DNA of 64,000 nucleotides from Stenotrophomonas maltophilia (GTDB lineage Bacteria > Pseudomonadota > Gammaproteobacteria > Xanthomonadales > Xanthomonadaceae), in NCBI RefSeq assembly GCF_900186865.1, contig NZ_LT906480.1, positions 3,986,001 to 4,050,000 of the forward strand. Reading direction: 5' to 3'. Position 1 is the first letter of the stretch. Every line of letters begins with the position of its first letter. A model generated the notes under the pieces. The model ran no database searches, was not told where the DNA came from, and worked only from the letters and a program-made list of their open reading frames with translations. A program made the translations under genes and the position numbers. Positions 10,160-18,611 of the stretch are shown here, piece by piece.

Positions 10160-10517
10160 GGTCCAGCTCCTGGATCAGTTTCTTCAGTTCGGCGATGTCC
10201 TGCGCACTCAACTGGCCGCGTTCGCTGAAGTGCGCGACCAACGGCGCAACGCGCCCTTCAAAGACACGGCCGATGAAGTCCTGGCTCTGCGCCTCCACCC
10301 ACGCCTGGCGCTGCAGCAGCGGCCGGTACAGGTAGCGCCGGCCATCACGCTCGGCAGCAATCGCGCCCTTGGTCAGCAGACGATTGAGCAGGGTCTTGAT
10401 GGTCGGTTCGGCCCAGTCGCGGTGGGCCAGTGCGGCAACCACTTCATCGGCGCTACGCGGTGCCTGCTGCCACAGAACCTCCATCACAACGGCTTCGGCT
10501 TCGCTGATCGGGGTCAT
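10152..10517 (-). CDS. BlaI/MecI/CopY family repressor
   Basis: 121 residues. The winged-helix DNA-binding domain spans about residues 1-75 (ISEAEAVVMEVLWQQAPRSA and TIKTLLNRLLTKGAIAAERD are typical), followed by a short dimerisation domain that ends AELKKLIQELD. It is the first gene of a three-gene operon with the M56 protease and the lipoprotein, and probably represses that operon through the palindrome just upstream of its start codon. Confidence 0.92.
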   Translation of the reverse strand: MTPISEAEAVVMEVLWQQAPRSADEVVAALAHRDWAEPTIKTLLNRLLTKGAIAAERDGRRYLYRPLLQRQAWVEAQSQDFIGRVFEGRVAPLVAHFSERGQLSAQDIAELKKLIQELDHD

Positions 10518-10527
10518 TGTTTACATC

Positions 10528-10559
10528 CGTAATCGACGTCCCGATTACGCGCGTAATCG
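10528..10559. promoter_or_regulatory. Palindromic operator of the BlaI/M56 operon
   Basis: A perfect 18-bp palindrome CGATTACGCGCGTAATCG lies at 10542-10559, 25 bp before the repressor start. A third half-site CGTAATCG at 10528-10535 forms a second dyad with the first half of the palindrome. Half-sites of the GATTAC type are unlike the classical BlaI TACA-N2-TGTA box but close to the start in the expected place. Assignment to this repressor is inferred from position and symmetry. Confidence 0.65.
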
Positions 10560-10635
10560 AATCATCTGTCAAGCCCCTCGACTCCAGGTTCATCCCGGCT
10601 GCGCCAGCATCGATGCCTCCCGCCCCAGGCCCCGG

Positions 10636-11193
10636 ATGAAGCCGCTGCCCAAGAAGGATTTCCCGGTCGAGCAGGCCCGCCGCTTCCTCGAACCTGGCCC
10701 GATCGTGCTGGTCAGTACCGCCTGGCGTGGCCAGCGCAACCTGATGACGCTGGGCTGGCACATGGTGATGGGCTTCTCGCCGTCATTGGTCGCCACCTAC
10801 CTGTGGGACGCGAACCACAGCCACGCGCTGGCCCGTGGCAGCGGCGAGTGCGTGATCAATGTGCCGGGCGTGGAACTGCTCGACACCGTGGTGGACATCG
10901 GCAACTGCAGCGGCCGCGAGGTCGACAAGTTCGCCCGTTTCGAGCTCGATGCGCTGCCCGCGCGCGAGGTCGGCGCGCCGCTGGTCGGCCAATGTCATTC
11001 GAGCTTCGAATGCCGACTCTACGACGACAGCCAGGTGCAATCGAGCAACCTGTTCATCTGGGAAATCGTGCGCGCCCACGTCGCGCCCCGGCCGAAACTG
11101 CCGCGCACGGTGCATTACCGCGGCGATGGCCAGTTCATGGTGTCCGGCGCCGAAGTCTCGCGTCGACGGCGGTTCAAGCCCGACATGCTGTAA
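10636..11193 (+). CDS. Flavin reductase-like (flavoredoxin-type) FMN-binding protein
   Basis: 185 residues from ATG 10636; a longer in-frame extension runs antisense through the repressor gene and is not used. The flavin reductase-like beta-barrel is recognisable from PGPIVLVSTAWRGQRNLMTL, then GFSPSLVATYLWDANHSHAL, and the segment CVINVPGVELLDTVVDIGNC and SGREVDKFARF. Such proteins bind FMN and transfer electrons or reduce flavin; the partner is unknown. It stands 34 bp before the acetyl-CoA hydrolase gene and may share a transcript with it. Confidence 0.85.
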   Translation: MKPLPKKDFPVEQARRFLEPGPIVLVSTAWRGQRNLMTLGWHMVMGFSPSLVATYLWDANHSHALARGSGECVINVPGVELLDTVVDIGNCSGREVDKFARFELDALPAREVGAPLVGQCHSSFECRLYDDSQVQSSNLFIWEIVRAHVAPRPKLPRTVHYRGDGQFMVSGAEVSRRRRFKPDML

Positions 11194-11227
11194 TGCCAGC
11201 ACTCCCCCACACGCAGGACCGCCGCGC

Positions 11228-13180
11228 ATGACCGAACACCTCACCGACCTGGACGCCGCCGTCGACTGGTTGTTTGCGCGCGTGGACGGGCCGCTGCGGA
11301 TCGGGGCACCGCTGGCACTGGGCAAGCCGCATCGGCTGCTCAATGCCCTTTATGCACGCGTCGAGCACGATCCATCGCGACCGCTGCAGCTGTATACCGC
11401 GCTGTCGCTGAACCCGCCGAAGGCGCGCGGCAACGGCCTGGAAGCGCGCTTCATGGCGCCGTTCGCGCAGCGCCATTTCGGCGACGATTTCCCGCGCCTG
11501 GCCTATGCCGATGCGATCGCGCGCGATGCGCTGCCGGCGCATGTGCAGGTGGAAGAGTTCTACATGCAGTCCGGCGCCCTGCTCGGTTCGCGCCAGGCGC
11601 AATCCAGCTATACCAGCCTGAACTACACCCACGCCGCCGATGCGGTCGCGCAGCGCGCGCCGCAGGTGATCGTGCAGAAGGTGGCAATGCGGTCGAACGA
11701 TCGCCGGCTTTCGCTGTCGTGCAACAACGACATCACCCAGGACACGCTGGATGCGATGACCGCGCGCGGGCTGCCGCGCCCGTTGCTCATCGCCGAGATC
11801 GATCCGCAGCTGCCTTACATGGGCGGCTCGGCCACGGTCGATGTGTCGTTCTTCGATCTGGTGATCACCCCGCCGCCGCCGTACCCGGCGCTGTTCGGGC
11901 TGCCGCGGCAGCCGGTGGGCGATGCCGACTACGCCATCGGCCTGTACGCCAGCACGCTGGTGCGCGACGGCGGCACCCTGCAGATCGGCATCGGCACGCT
12001 GGCCGACGCGCTCAGCCATGCGCTGGTGCTGCGCCACACCGACAACGCGCGCTACCGCCGCGTGCTGCATGCGCTGGATCCACAGCTTGCCAGCCACCCG
12101 CTGGTGCAGGAGATCGGCGGACTGGATCCGTTCGAGGTGGGCCTGTACGGCTGCAGCGAGATGCTCAACGAAGGCTTCCGCCGGCTGGTGCAGACCGGGG
12201 TGATCAAGCGCAAGGTGCACGACGACCTGGCGCTGATGCAGCGCATCGAGAACGGCAGCACGCTGTCCATCGACCACGCCACCCTGGCCGCCGAGGGCGA
12301 GTACCTGCACGGCGCGTTCTACCTGGGCTCGCCGGAGTTCTACGAGTGGCTGCGCACGCTGCCGGAAGACGAATGCCGTGCGATCGGCATGCGCCGCATC
12401 AGCGAAATCAACCAGCTGTATGGCGGCAACGAGACGCTGGAGCACCTGCAACGCCGCCATGCGCGCTTCTTCAACTCCTGCATGATGGCCACTGCACTGG
12501 GCGCGGCCGTGTCGGATGCGCTGGACGACGGACGTGTGGTGTCCGGCGTGGGTGGCCAGTACAACTTCGTGGCGATGGCACATGCCCTGCCGGAAGCGCG
12601 CAGCGTCTTGATGTTCCGCGCGGCGCGCGATGACAAGGGCCAGCGCGAATCCAACGTGCGCTGGAACTACGGGCACACCACCATCCCGCGCCACCTGCGC
12701 GACATCTACCTCAACGAATACGGCATCGCCGATCTGCGCGGCCTGACCGACGAGGACTGCGTGCATGCGATGACCGCGATCACCGAGGCCCCGTTCCAGG
12801 GTGGCCTGCTGCAGCAGGCACAGGCCTCGCGCAAGCTGCTGGCAGCCACGCAACCGGATCCGGAGCGCCAGCAGCGCAACACGCCACAGGCGCTGGCGGC
12901 GGCGCTGGCACCGTTCCGCGCCGACGGCAGCCTGCCGGACTATCCGCTGGGCAGCGACTTCAACGAGATCGAGCAGGTGCTGGTGAAGGCGCTGGGCTGG
13001 CTGAAGGCCAACACGCAGACCCGCGGCGACAAGCTGCGCACGGTCTGGGCGGCTCTGCGGCAACCGGCCGGCGACGGCGATGCGGTGTACCTGCAGCGCA
13101 TGGGTCTACAGGCCCCGAAGGACTTCGCCGAGCGCCTGGACGCGCGACTGCTGCGGCTGGCGCTGGCGCGTACCGCCTGA
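11228..13180 (+). CDS. Acetyl-CoA hydrolase/transferase family protein
   Basis: 650 residues, longer than the ~500 of classical acetyl-CoA hydrolases. The C-terminal half has the acetyl-CoA hydrolase/transferase signature region (SGVGGQYNFVAMAHALPEAR, then VRWNYGHTTIPRHLRDIYLNEYGIADLRG given here in parts). The N-terminal half contains VQVEEFYMQSGALLGSRQAQ and a segment for CoA-ester handling. The C-terminal extension (after about 560) is peculiar to the xanthomonad type. It would move CoA between acyl groups or hydrolyse acetyl-CoA; the actual acyl donor is not shown by the sequence. A strong hairpin follows the stop. Confidence 0.85.
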   Translation: MTEHLTDLDAAVDWLFARVDGPLRIGAPLALGKPHRLLNALYARVEHDPSRPLQLYTALSLNPPKARGNGLEARFMAPFAQRHFGDDFPRLAYADAIARDALPAHVQVEEFYMQSGALLGSRQAQSSYTSLNYTHAADAVAQRAPQVIVQKVAMRSNDRRLSLSCNNDITQDTLDAMTARGLPRPLLIAEIDPQLPYMGGSATVDVSFFDLVITPPPPYPALFGLPRQPVGDADYAIGLYASTLVRDGGTLQIGIGTLADALSHALVLRHTDNARYRRVLHALDPQLASHPLVQEIGGLDPFEVGLYGCSEMLNEGFRRLVQTGVIKRKVHDDLALMQRIENGSTLSIDHATLAAEGEYLHGAFYLGSPEFYEWLRTLPEDECRAIGMRRISEINQLYGGNETLEHLQRRHARFFNSCMMATALGAAVSDALDDGRVVSGVGGQYNFVAMAHALPEARSVLMFRAARDDKGQRESNVRWNYGHTTIPRHLRDIYLNEYGIADLRGLTDEDCVHAMTAITEAPFQGGLLQQAQASRKLLAATQPDPERQQRNTPQALAAALAPFRADGSLPDYPLGSDFNEIEQVLVKALGWLKANTQTRGDKLRTVWAALRQPAGDGDAVYLQRMGLQAPKDFAERLDARLLRLALARTA

Positions 13181-13181
13181 G

Positions 13182-13245
13182 AAAAGGGGACGGAGGGGAT
13201 CAAGTCGCATGTGCACAAACGACTTAATCCCCTCCGTCCCCTTTT
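13182..13245. repeat. Long G-rich inverted repeat, bidirectional terminator-like
   Basis: Arms 13182-13207 and 13220-13245 pair over 26 bp with one mismatch and a 12-nt loop; the arms carry GGGGACGGAGGGGAT. The stem begins with AAAA and ends in TTTTT, so it can act as a terminator in both directions, first for the acetyl-CoA hydrolase gene. Its sequence suggests a dispersed repeat. Part of it (GGGGACGGAG) recurs at 55723-55732. Confidence 0.8.
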
Positions 13246-13257
13246 TCCTGCGGCAAA

Positions 13258-13285
13258 GAAAAGGCCGGCGTGCGCCGGCCTTTTC
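13258..13285 (-). terminator. Terminator of transketolase gene
   Basis: GAAAAGGCCGGCG (13258-13270) pairs perfectly with CGCCGGCCTTTTC (13273-13285) 20 bp past the transketolase stop. On the minus strand it is followed by TTTGCCGC, so the run TTTTCTTT serves as the T-tract. Confidence 0.8.
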
Positions 13286-13305
13286 TCATTACGTCGCGAA
13301 GCTGC

Positions 13306-15303
13306 TTACAGCGACTTGGCCGCTTCCACCACGTGGGCAGTGGTGATGCCGAAGTGCTTGTACAGCTGGTCGGCCGGGGCCGAGGCACCGAAGGTGTCGA
13401 TACCAATCACGGCACCGTCCAGGCCGACGAACTGGCGCCAGAAACCGGTGACGCCGGCTTCCACCGCCACGCGCTTGCGCACGGCGTTCGGCAGCACCGA
13501 TTCACGGTAGGCCGCATCCTGGCGCAGGAACACGTCGGTGGACGGCATCGAGACCACGCGGGTCTTGAGGCCGGCCGCGTCCAGCTGGGCCTTGGCTTCG
13601 GTGGCCAGCGAGACTTCCGAACCGGTGGCGATCAGGATCACGTCCGGGGTACCAGCAGCATCGGCCAGCACGTAGCCACCGCGCTCGATCTGGGCGATCT
13701 GCTCGGCGTTGCGCGGCTGGTGCGGCAGGTTCTGGCGACTGAACACCAGGCAGCTCGGGCCGTCCTGGCGGGTGATCGCAGCCTTCCAGCTCACCGCCGA
13801 CTCGACCGCATCGCACGGACGCCACACGTCGTTGTTCGGGATGTAGCGCAGCGAGGCCAGGTGCTCCACCGGCTGGTGGGTCGGACCGTCTTCGCCCAGG
13901 CCGATCGAGTCGTGGGTGTAGACGTGGATGGCGTGGGCCGGGATCAGCGCGCTCATGCGCACGCCGTTGCGGGCGTAGTCGCTGAACACCAGGAAGGTGG
14001 CGTCGAACGGAATGAAGCCACCGTGCAGGGCCAGGCCGTTGGCAATGGCGGTCATGCCGAACTCGCGCACGCCGTAGTACACGTAGTTGGCGTTGGCGTC
14101 GTCGCTGGCAACCGACTTGCTGCCCTTCCACAGGGTCAGGTTGGAGTGCGCCAGGTCAGCCGAGCCGCCGACGATTTCCGGCAGCAGCGGTGCATAGGCT
14201 TCGATGGCCAGCTGCGACGCCTTGCGCGAGGCGATCGTCGGGCCTTCGGCGGCCACCTGGGCGATGTAGGCATCGGCCTTGGCAACGAAGTCGGCCGGCA
14301 GTTCGCCATGCGAGCGGCGGGTCAGTTCGGCCGCTTCAGCCGGGTACTGGCTGGCGTACTTGTCGAACAGCTGTTCCCATTCGGCCTGGCGCAGCGTGCC
14401 GGCGCCGTTGGCGCGCCAGCCGTCGTAGATCGCCTGCGGGATCTCGAACGGACCGTATTCCCAGCCCAGCTGCTTGCGGGTGGCTTCCAGTTCGTCCTTG
14501 CCCAGCGGTGCGCCGTGGCTGGATTCCTTGCCCGCCTTGTTCGGCGAACCAAAGCCAATGGTGGTGCGGCAGCAGATCAGGGTCGGCTTGTCGCTCTGCG
14601 ACAGCGCGGCCTCGATGCCGGCCTTGATGCTCTCCGGGTCATGGCCATCGACATCGCGCACCACGTTCCAGCCATAGGCCTCGAAACGCTCCGGCGTGTT
14701 GTCGGTGAACCAGCCCTCGACGTTGCCGTCGATGGAGATGTGGTTGTTGTCCCAGAAGCAGACCAGCTTGTGCAGGCCCCAGGTACCGGCCAGCGAAGCG
14801 GCTTCATGCGACACGCCTTCCATCAGGCAGCCATCGCCCATGAACACCCAGGTGCGGTGGTCGACCACTTCCAGCTCCGGGCGGTTGAAGCGCTGTGCCA
14901 GCAGCTTCTCGGCCAGGGCGAAGCCCACGGCATTGGCGAAACCCTGGCCCAGCGGGCCGGTGGTGGTTTCCACGCCCGGGGTCTCGTGGCGCTCCGGGTG
15001 ACCGGCGGTGTGGCTGCCCAGCTGGCGGAACAGCTTCAGCTGCTCGATCGGCAGGTCGTAACCGCTCAGGTGCAGCAGCGCGTACTGCAGCATCGAACCG
15101 TGGCCGTTGGACAGCACGAAACGGTCGCGGTTGAACCAGTGCGGGTTGCTCGGGTTATGGCGGAGGTAGTCGTTCCAGAGGACTTCGGCGATGTCGGCCA
15201 TGCCCATGGGCATGCCGGGGTGGCCGGACTTTGCGGTTTCAACCGCATCGGCGGCAAGGAAGCGGATGGCGTTGGCCAACTGGCGACGGGTAGGCTGCGT
15301 CAT
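13306..15303 (-). CDS. tkt: Transketolase
   Basis: 665 residues, normal length. It moves two-carbon ketol units in the pentose phosphate pathway using thiamine diphosphate. The start at 15303 ([20 protein letters not shown]) fits other transketolases; an upstream in-frame extension of 27 Pro/Arg-rich residues is not used. Visible motifs are [27 protein letters not shown], the ThDP/Mg motif [18 protein letters not shown] through CFWDNNHIS, and the pyrimidine domain with [19 protein letters not shown] and [20 protein letters not shown]. It is monocistronic. Confidence 0.97.
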   Translation of the reverse strand: MTQPTRRQLANAIRFLAADAVETAKSGHPGMPMGMADIAEVLWNDYLRHNPSNPHWFNRDRFVLSNGHGSMLQYALLHLSGYDLPIEQLKLFRQLGSHTAGHPERHETPGVETTTGPLGQGFANAVGFALAEKLLAQRFNRPELEVVDHRTWVFMGDGCLMEGVSHEAASLAGTWGLHKLVCFWDNNHISIDGNVEGWFTDNTPERFEAYGWNVVRDVDGHDPESIKAGIEAALSQSDKPTLICCRTTIGFGSPNKAGKESSHGAPLGKDELEATRKQLGWEYGPFEIPQAIYDGWRANGAGTLRQAEWEQLFDKYASQYPAEAAELTRRSHGELPADFVAKADAYIAQVAAEGPTIASRKASQLAIEAYAPLLPEIVGGSADLAHSNLTLWKGSKSVASDDANANYVYYGVREFGMTAIANGLALHGGFIPFDATFLVFSDYARNGVRMSALIPAHAIHVYTHDSIGLGEDGPTHQPVEHLASLRYIPNNDVWRPCDAVESAVSWKAAITRQDGPSCLVFSRQNLPHQPRNAEQIAQIERGGYVLADAAGTPDVILIATGSEVSLATEAKAQLDAAGLKTRVVSMPSTDVFLRQDAAYRESVLPNAVRKRVAVEAGVTGFWRQFVGLDGAVIGIDTFGASAPADQLYKHFGITTAHVVEAAKSL

Positions 15304-15392
15304 GGTTCTGTCGGAATCGGGAGGCGGCCGCGGACGTGCGGGCGGCCTATTGTCCCATAGTCGCCGGGCGGGGGGTCGGTTCACCTTGCCCG

Positions 15393-15417
15393 GTCGTGCC
15401 GGCCGCTGGCCGGCAAC
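15393..15417 (+). repeat. SMAG-type palindromic repeat (GTCG variant)
   Basis: A 25-bp palindrome with head GTCG rather than GTAG, arms TGCCGGCC and GGCCGGCA. It is the same subtype as the pair at 53016-53091. Confidence 0.7.
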
Positions 15418-15450
15418 GTCGTCATCTCCCCCGGATTCCGCATGTGAAGC

Positions 15451-15490
15451 GGGGTCGGAGCCCTTTCCTTGCGGAAAGGAATCCGACCCC
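15451..15490 (-). terminator. Two-part hairpin behind the symporter gene
   Basis: GGGGTCGGA (15451-15459) pairs with TCCGACCCC (15482-15490), and inside it CCTTTCC pairs with GGAAAGG. It sits 28 bp past the stop codon of the symporter and probably ends its transcript. There is no T-tract, and the form suggests a dispersed repeat used as a terminator. Confidence 0.6.
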
Positions 15491-15518
15491 GATCAGGTCG
15501 CCAGCGGTGGCGTTGGAC

Positions 15519-16838
15519 TCAGTCCTGCTGCGGGCCCAGCGCCGGGCCGTCGTGCGATTCGCCCTTGGCCACCAGGGTGGTCAGGGCCAGGTCGCCGGTC
15601 ACGTTCAGCGCCGTACGGCACATGTCCAGGAAGTGATTCACGCCCAGGATCAGGCCAATGCCCAGCGGGTTCACGCCCACCATCGCACAGATCATCGCCA
15701 CCACCGGCAGCGAGCCCGACGGCACGCCGGCGGTGCCGATGCCACCGAGGATGCAGACCGCCATCACCATGATCTGCTGGCCGATGCTCAGGTCCACGCC
15801 GAAGAACTGGGCCAGGAAGATCACCGTCACGCCCTCGAACAGCGCGGTGCCGTTCTGGTTGGCGGTGGCGCCCACGGTCAGCACGAAGCGCGACACGCGC
15901 TGCGGCAGGCCCATCTGGTCGGCCACGCGCAGCGCGGTCGGCAGGGTGGCGTTGCTGGAGGCGGTGGAGAACGCCATCACCGTCGCTTCCTGGGTATCGC
16001 GGAAGAACGACAGCGGCGAACGGCCGGACAGCCAAACGGCGGTACCGTAGGTCACGATCATGTGCAGGCCGAGTGCCAGCACCACCACGCCCACGTAGGC
16101 ACCGAGGCGGATGATCAGCTCGAAGCCGAACAGCGCGGCCAGGTTGAACATGAAGCAGGCCACCGCATATGGGGCCAGGCGGATGACCAGGTTGATCAGG
16201 GTCATCGAGATTTCGAACACGCCTTCAATGGCGCGGCGCAGCGGCGCGACCTTCTCATCGTCGGTCAGCACCATGCCGATGCCGAACATCAGCGCGAAGA
16301 ACATCAGCGACAGGATCGCGCCGTTGTCGGACGCGGCCTGCAGCACGTTGCTCGGCACGATCGACAGCAGCATGTCCATGCCCTTCGGCGTGCCATGGAT
16401 GCCAGCAACGATTTCCTTGCTGCGCTCGGCGTTCTCCGAGAGCATCATCGCGGCGACCTGCGGATCGACGCCGGCACCCGGCTTGAGCAGGTTGACCAGC
16501 ACCAGGCCGATGCCCACGGCAATGCCGGACAGCAGCACGGTATACGCCAGGGTCTTCCAGCCGATGCGGCCAAGGGCGCGGATGTCGCCCATCTCCGACA
16601 CGCCCATGATCAGCGCCGAGAAGATCAGCGGCACGATCAGCATGAAGATCAGGTTGAGGAACAGGCCCGACGCCGGGGTGGTGATGTAGTCCATTACCCA
16701 CTTGGCACCGGCCTGCAGACCATCGACGCTGCCGCCCAGGGCGTGCACGATCAGTCCCAGGATCAGGCCGATCGCAAAGCCGATGCCCATCTTCCAATGC
16801 AGGGGCAACTTCTTCTTGTCGGCAGCAGCTGCTGTCAT
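15519..16838 (-). CDS. Dicarboxylate/amino acid:cation symporter (DAACS family)
   Basis: 439 residues, eight transmembrane helices plus two re-entrant hairpins as in GltPh. The HP1 motif appears as FSTASSNATLPTAL. HP2 is GGIGTAGVPSGSLPVV. Helix 8 reads NHFLDMCRTALNVTGD, with the Asp, Arg, Thr, Asn and Asp positions that bind acidic amino acids and sodium. The helix 7 motif, NMDGT in most relatives, is NQNGT here, so an Asp that helps bind one cation is an Asn. The Arg in helix 8 favours glutamate/aspartate over neutral substrates; the coupling ion is uncertain. Confidence 0.9.
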   Translation of the reverse strand: MTAAAADKKKLPLHWKMGIGFAIGLILGLIVHALGGSVDGLQAGAKWVMDYITTPASGLFLNLIFMLIVPLIFSALIMGVSEMGDIRALGRIGWKTLAYTVLLSGIAVGIGLVLVNLLKPGAGVDPQVAAMMLSENAERSKEIVAGIHGTPKGMDMLLSIVPSNVLQAASDNGAILSLMFFALMFGIGMVLTDDEKVAPLRRAIEGVFEISMTLINLVIRLAPYAVACFMFNLAALFGFELIIRLGAYVGVVVLALGLHMIVTYGTAVWLSGRSPLSFFRDTQEATVMAFSTASSNATLPTALRVADQMGLPQRVSRFVLTVGATANQNGTALFEGVTVIFLAQFFGVDLSIGQQIMVMAVCILGGIGTAGVPSGSLPVVAMICAMVGVNPLGIGLILGVNHFLDMCRTALNVTGDLALTTLVAKGESHDGPALGPQQD

Positions 16839-16895
16839 GCGCGGGTTTCCTCGAAAAATGAATGCACTCTAACAAAGCGCGCAAGCGGCGCCGGT

Positions 16896-18611
16896 TCAGG
16901 TTCGCCGCGTTGGATACAGCGGCGCCAGGCCAGTGTCAGCGGCGCCGGTAGCCGCCGACCAGTGCGGTCCGTCACGGAAGACCTCGCGCAGACGTGCGCG
17001 CAGCGATGCCAGGTCGCCCTGCCCGCCCCAGCGTGCCTGCTGCAGGTCCTGCAGCACCTGGCGCTGGGCTGCATCCTCAAGCCGCGCGATGAGCTGTTCG
17101 ATGCGTTCAACGTCGGCCATCGCACACAGTTGTGCTTCAACCTGGTCGAACCCCTCGCCATCGAGCGCGCGGCGCAGTTCGGCCAGGCCGGCACGTCCGC
17201 TCGCCACAGTCGGCACAGAGGGCCTGCCGACTGCAGGCGTCGCCGCACGCGGTCGGCGGCCTCGCTGCCAGCCCCACAACAGGGTCAGCAGCCACAGCAG
17301 CGCCAGGCCGATGGCCGCGCCCATCCACGGCCACGGGCGTTCGGCCAGACCACCGGCGCGCGGATCGGTCGCGGCGATGCGGCTGTCCTGGCCATCGCTG
17401 CCGGGCAGCGCGGCATTGGTGTCGATCGGCGGCAGCGGCGCAGGTGAAGCACTGCCACCGCCATTACCGGCTGCGACAGCCAGTGTCAGGTCCGGCAGCT
17501 TCGCTTCCTGCGCCTTGCCCGCGCGCACATCCCACCACGGCAGGCGCGGCCCCGGCACCACCAGCGAGCCTGGCTGGCGCGGCACGATCGAATAGCGGCG
17601 GGTGATCTTCAGCCGCGGCGTGCTGCCATTGAACGATTCTTCGTACTGCGCAGGTTCGGCGAATACCTGCGCGTGGGTGCCCAGATCCGGCACCGGCAGG
17701 TCGGTGAACTGTGCGCGGGTTGCCCCTTCGGCCATCGCCTCGACCACCACAGTGGCGGCCTCACCGGTACGGGCGCTGGTCGGCGCACTGGTGTAGCGCA
17801 GCTGGAGGCTCTGCAGCGGAAGCCATGGCTGCGGCGCCTGTGCCGGTTGCGCCTGCACCTGCAGCGTGCGATCGGCGCCGGTGGCATTCATGCGGCCGTC
17901 GCCGCCGCCGAAGAAGTCGTCGAAGAAGCCACCGGCACTGCGCCCACTGAAACGCGCACCGGCCAGCCGAAGTGCACCGCTGCGCTCGGGGATCAGCAGG
18001 AAGCGGCGCTCGACCACGTTGTAGCGGCGGCCGTTGACCTGCCGCACATCGGTGCGGTCATCGCCTACCCGCTGCAGCGACGCACCCGCCGGGGTATCCA
18101 GCACCAGTTCGCCAGAGGCCAGCTGAGAGGCGAAGAACAGCCTCACCACCACGCCTACGCTCTGCTGCACATACGGCGTTTCGTCATCGACAACGGTTTC
18201 GATGAATGCCACCGCATTGCTGTCGGGGCCGGCCACGGCAGCGGCATCCACCTGCAGGGTCAGCGGCGCGGTACGGACGCTGCCCACCTGCAGGCCCGGC
18301 ACCACCAGTGCACCGATGCGCCGTGGCGTCAGCGCCACGCCATACAGGTTGCGCTGCTGCATGCTGCCGTTGCTCCACTCCACCTGGCGGCTGCTGGTCT
18401 GCCCGCTGAGGTCGAAGTCGGTACGCAACGGTGTGAAGTCAGGGGCGCCCTGGTCGCTCTCGACATTGAGCGTGACCGTGTCGCCCATCGCGATGCGGTC
18501 GCGGTCCAGCCACGCGCGCGGCTGCGCCCAGGCCAGCAGCGGCAGCCACAGCAGCAGCGCCGCCAGTACCTGTCGGGGCCAGTGCCCGTGCATGTTGATC
18601 GCCCGCGTCAT
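16896..18611 (-). CDS. batD: BatD family protein
   Basis: 571 residues. It has a signal peptide (QVLAALLLWLPLLAWAQ), tandem beta-sandwich domains typical of BatD (ARAWLDRDRIAMGDTVTLNV-type opening near residue 30 and the PRQPGSLVVPGPRLPWWD segment near 345), one transmembrane helix near 425-445 (GAAIGLALLWLLTLLWGW), and a cytoplasmic tail. It is the last gene of the moxR-bat operon and overlaps the BatB-TPR gene by 4 bp. Bat proteins are linked to aerotolerance and envelope stress in Bacteroides and Leptospira; in this group the role is unproven. An internal ATG at 18593 is an alternative start. Confidence 0.88.
   Translation of the reverse strand: MTRAINMHGHWPRQVLAALLLWLPLLAWAQPRAWLDRDRIAMGDTVTLNVESDQGAPDFTPLRTDFDLSGQTSSRQVEWSNGSMQQRNLYGVALTPRRIGALVVPGLQVGSVRTAPLTLQVDAAAVAGPDSNAVAFIETVVDDETPYVQQSVGVVVRLFFASQLASGELVLDTPAGASLQRVGDDRTDVRQVNGRRYNVVERRFLLIPERSGALRLAGARFSGRSAGGFFDDFFGGGDGRMNATGADRTLQVQAQPAQAPQPWLPLQSLQLRYTSAPTSARTGEAATVVVEAMAEGATRAQFTDLPVPDLGTHAQVFAEPAQYEESFNGSTPRLKITRRYSIVPRQPGSLVVPGPRLPWWDVRAGKAQEAKLPDLTLAVAAGNGGGSASPAPLPPIDTNAALPGSDGQDSRIAATDPRAGGLAERPWPWMGAAIGLALLWLLTLLWGWQRGRRPRAATPAVGRPSVPTVASGRAGLAELRRALDGEGFDQVEAQLCAMADVERIEQLIARLEDAAQRQVLQDLQQARWGGQGDLASLRARLREVFRDGPHWSAATGAADTGLAPLYPTRRT

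Noticed and set aside
13181..13252. Origin or attachment site at the long inverted repeat behind the acetyl-CoA hydrolase gene
   Set aside because: It has A- and T-tracts on the outer sides of a stem, the form of a bidirectional terminator, and no integrase or replication gene is near.
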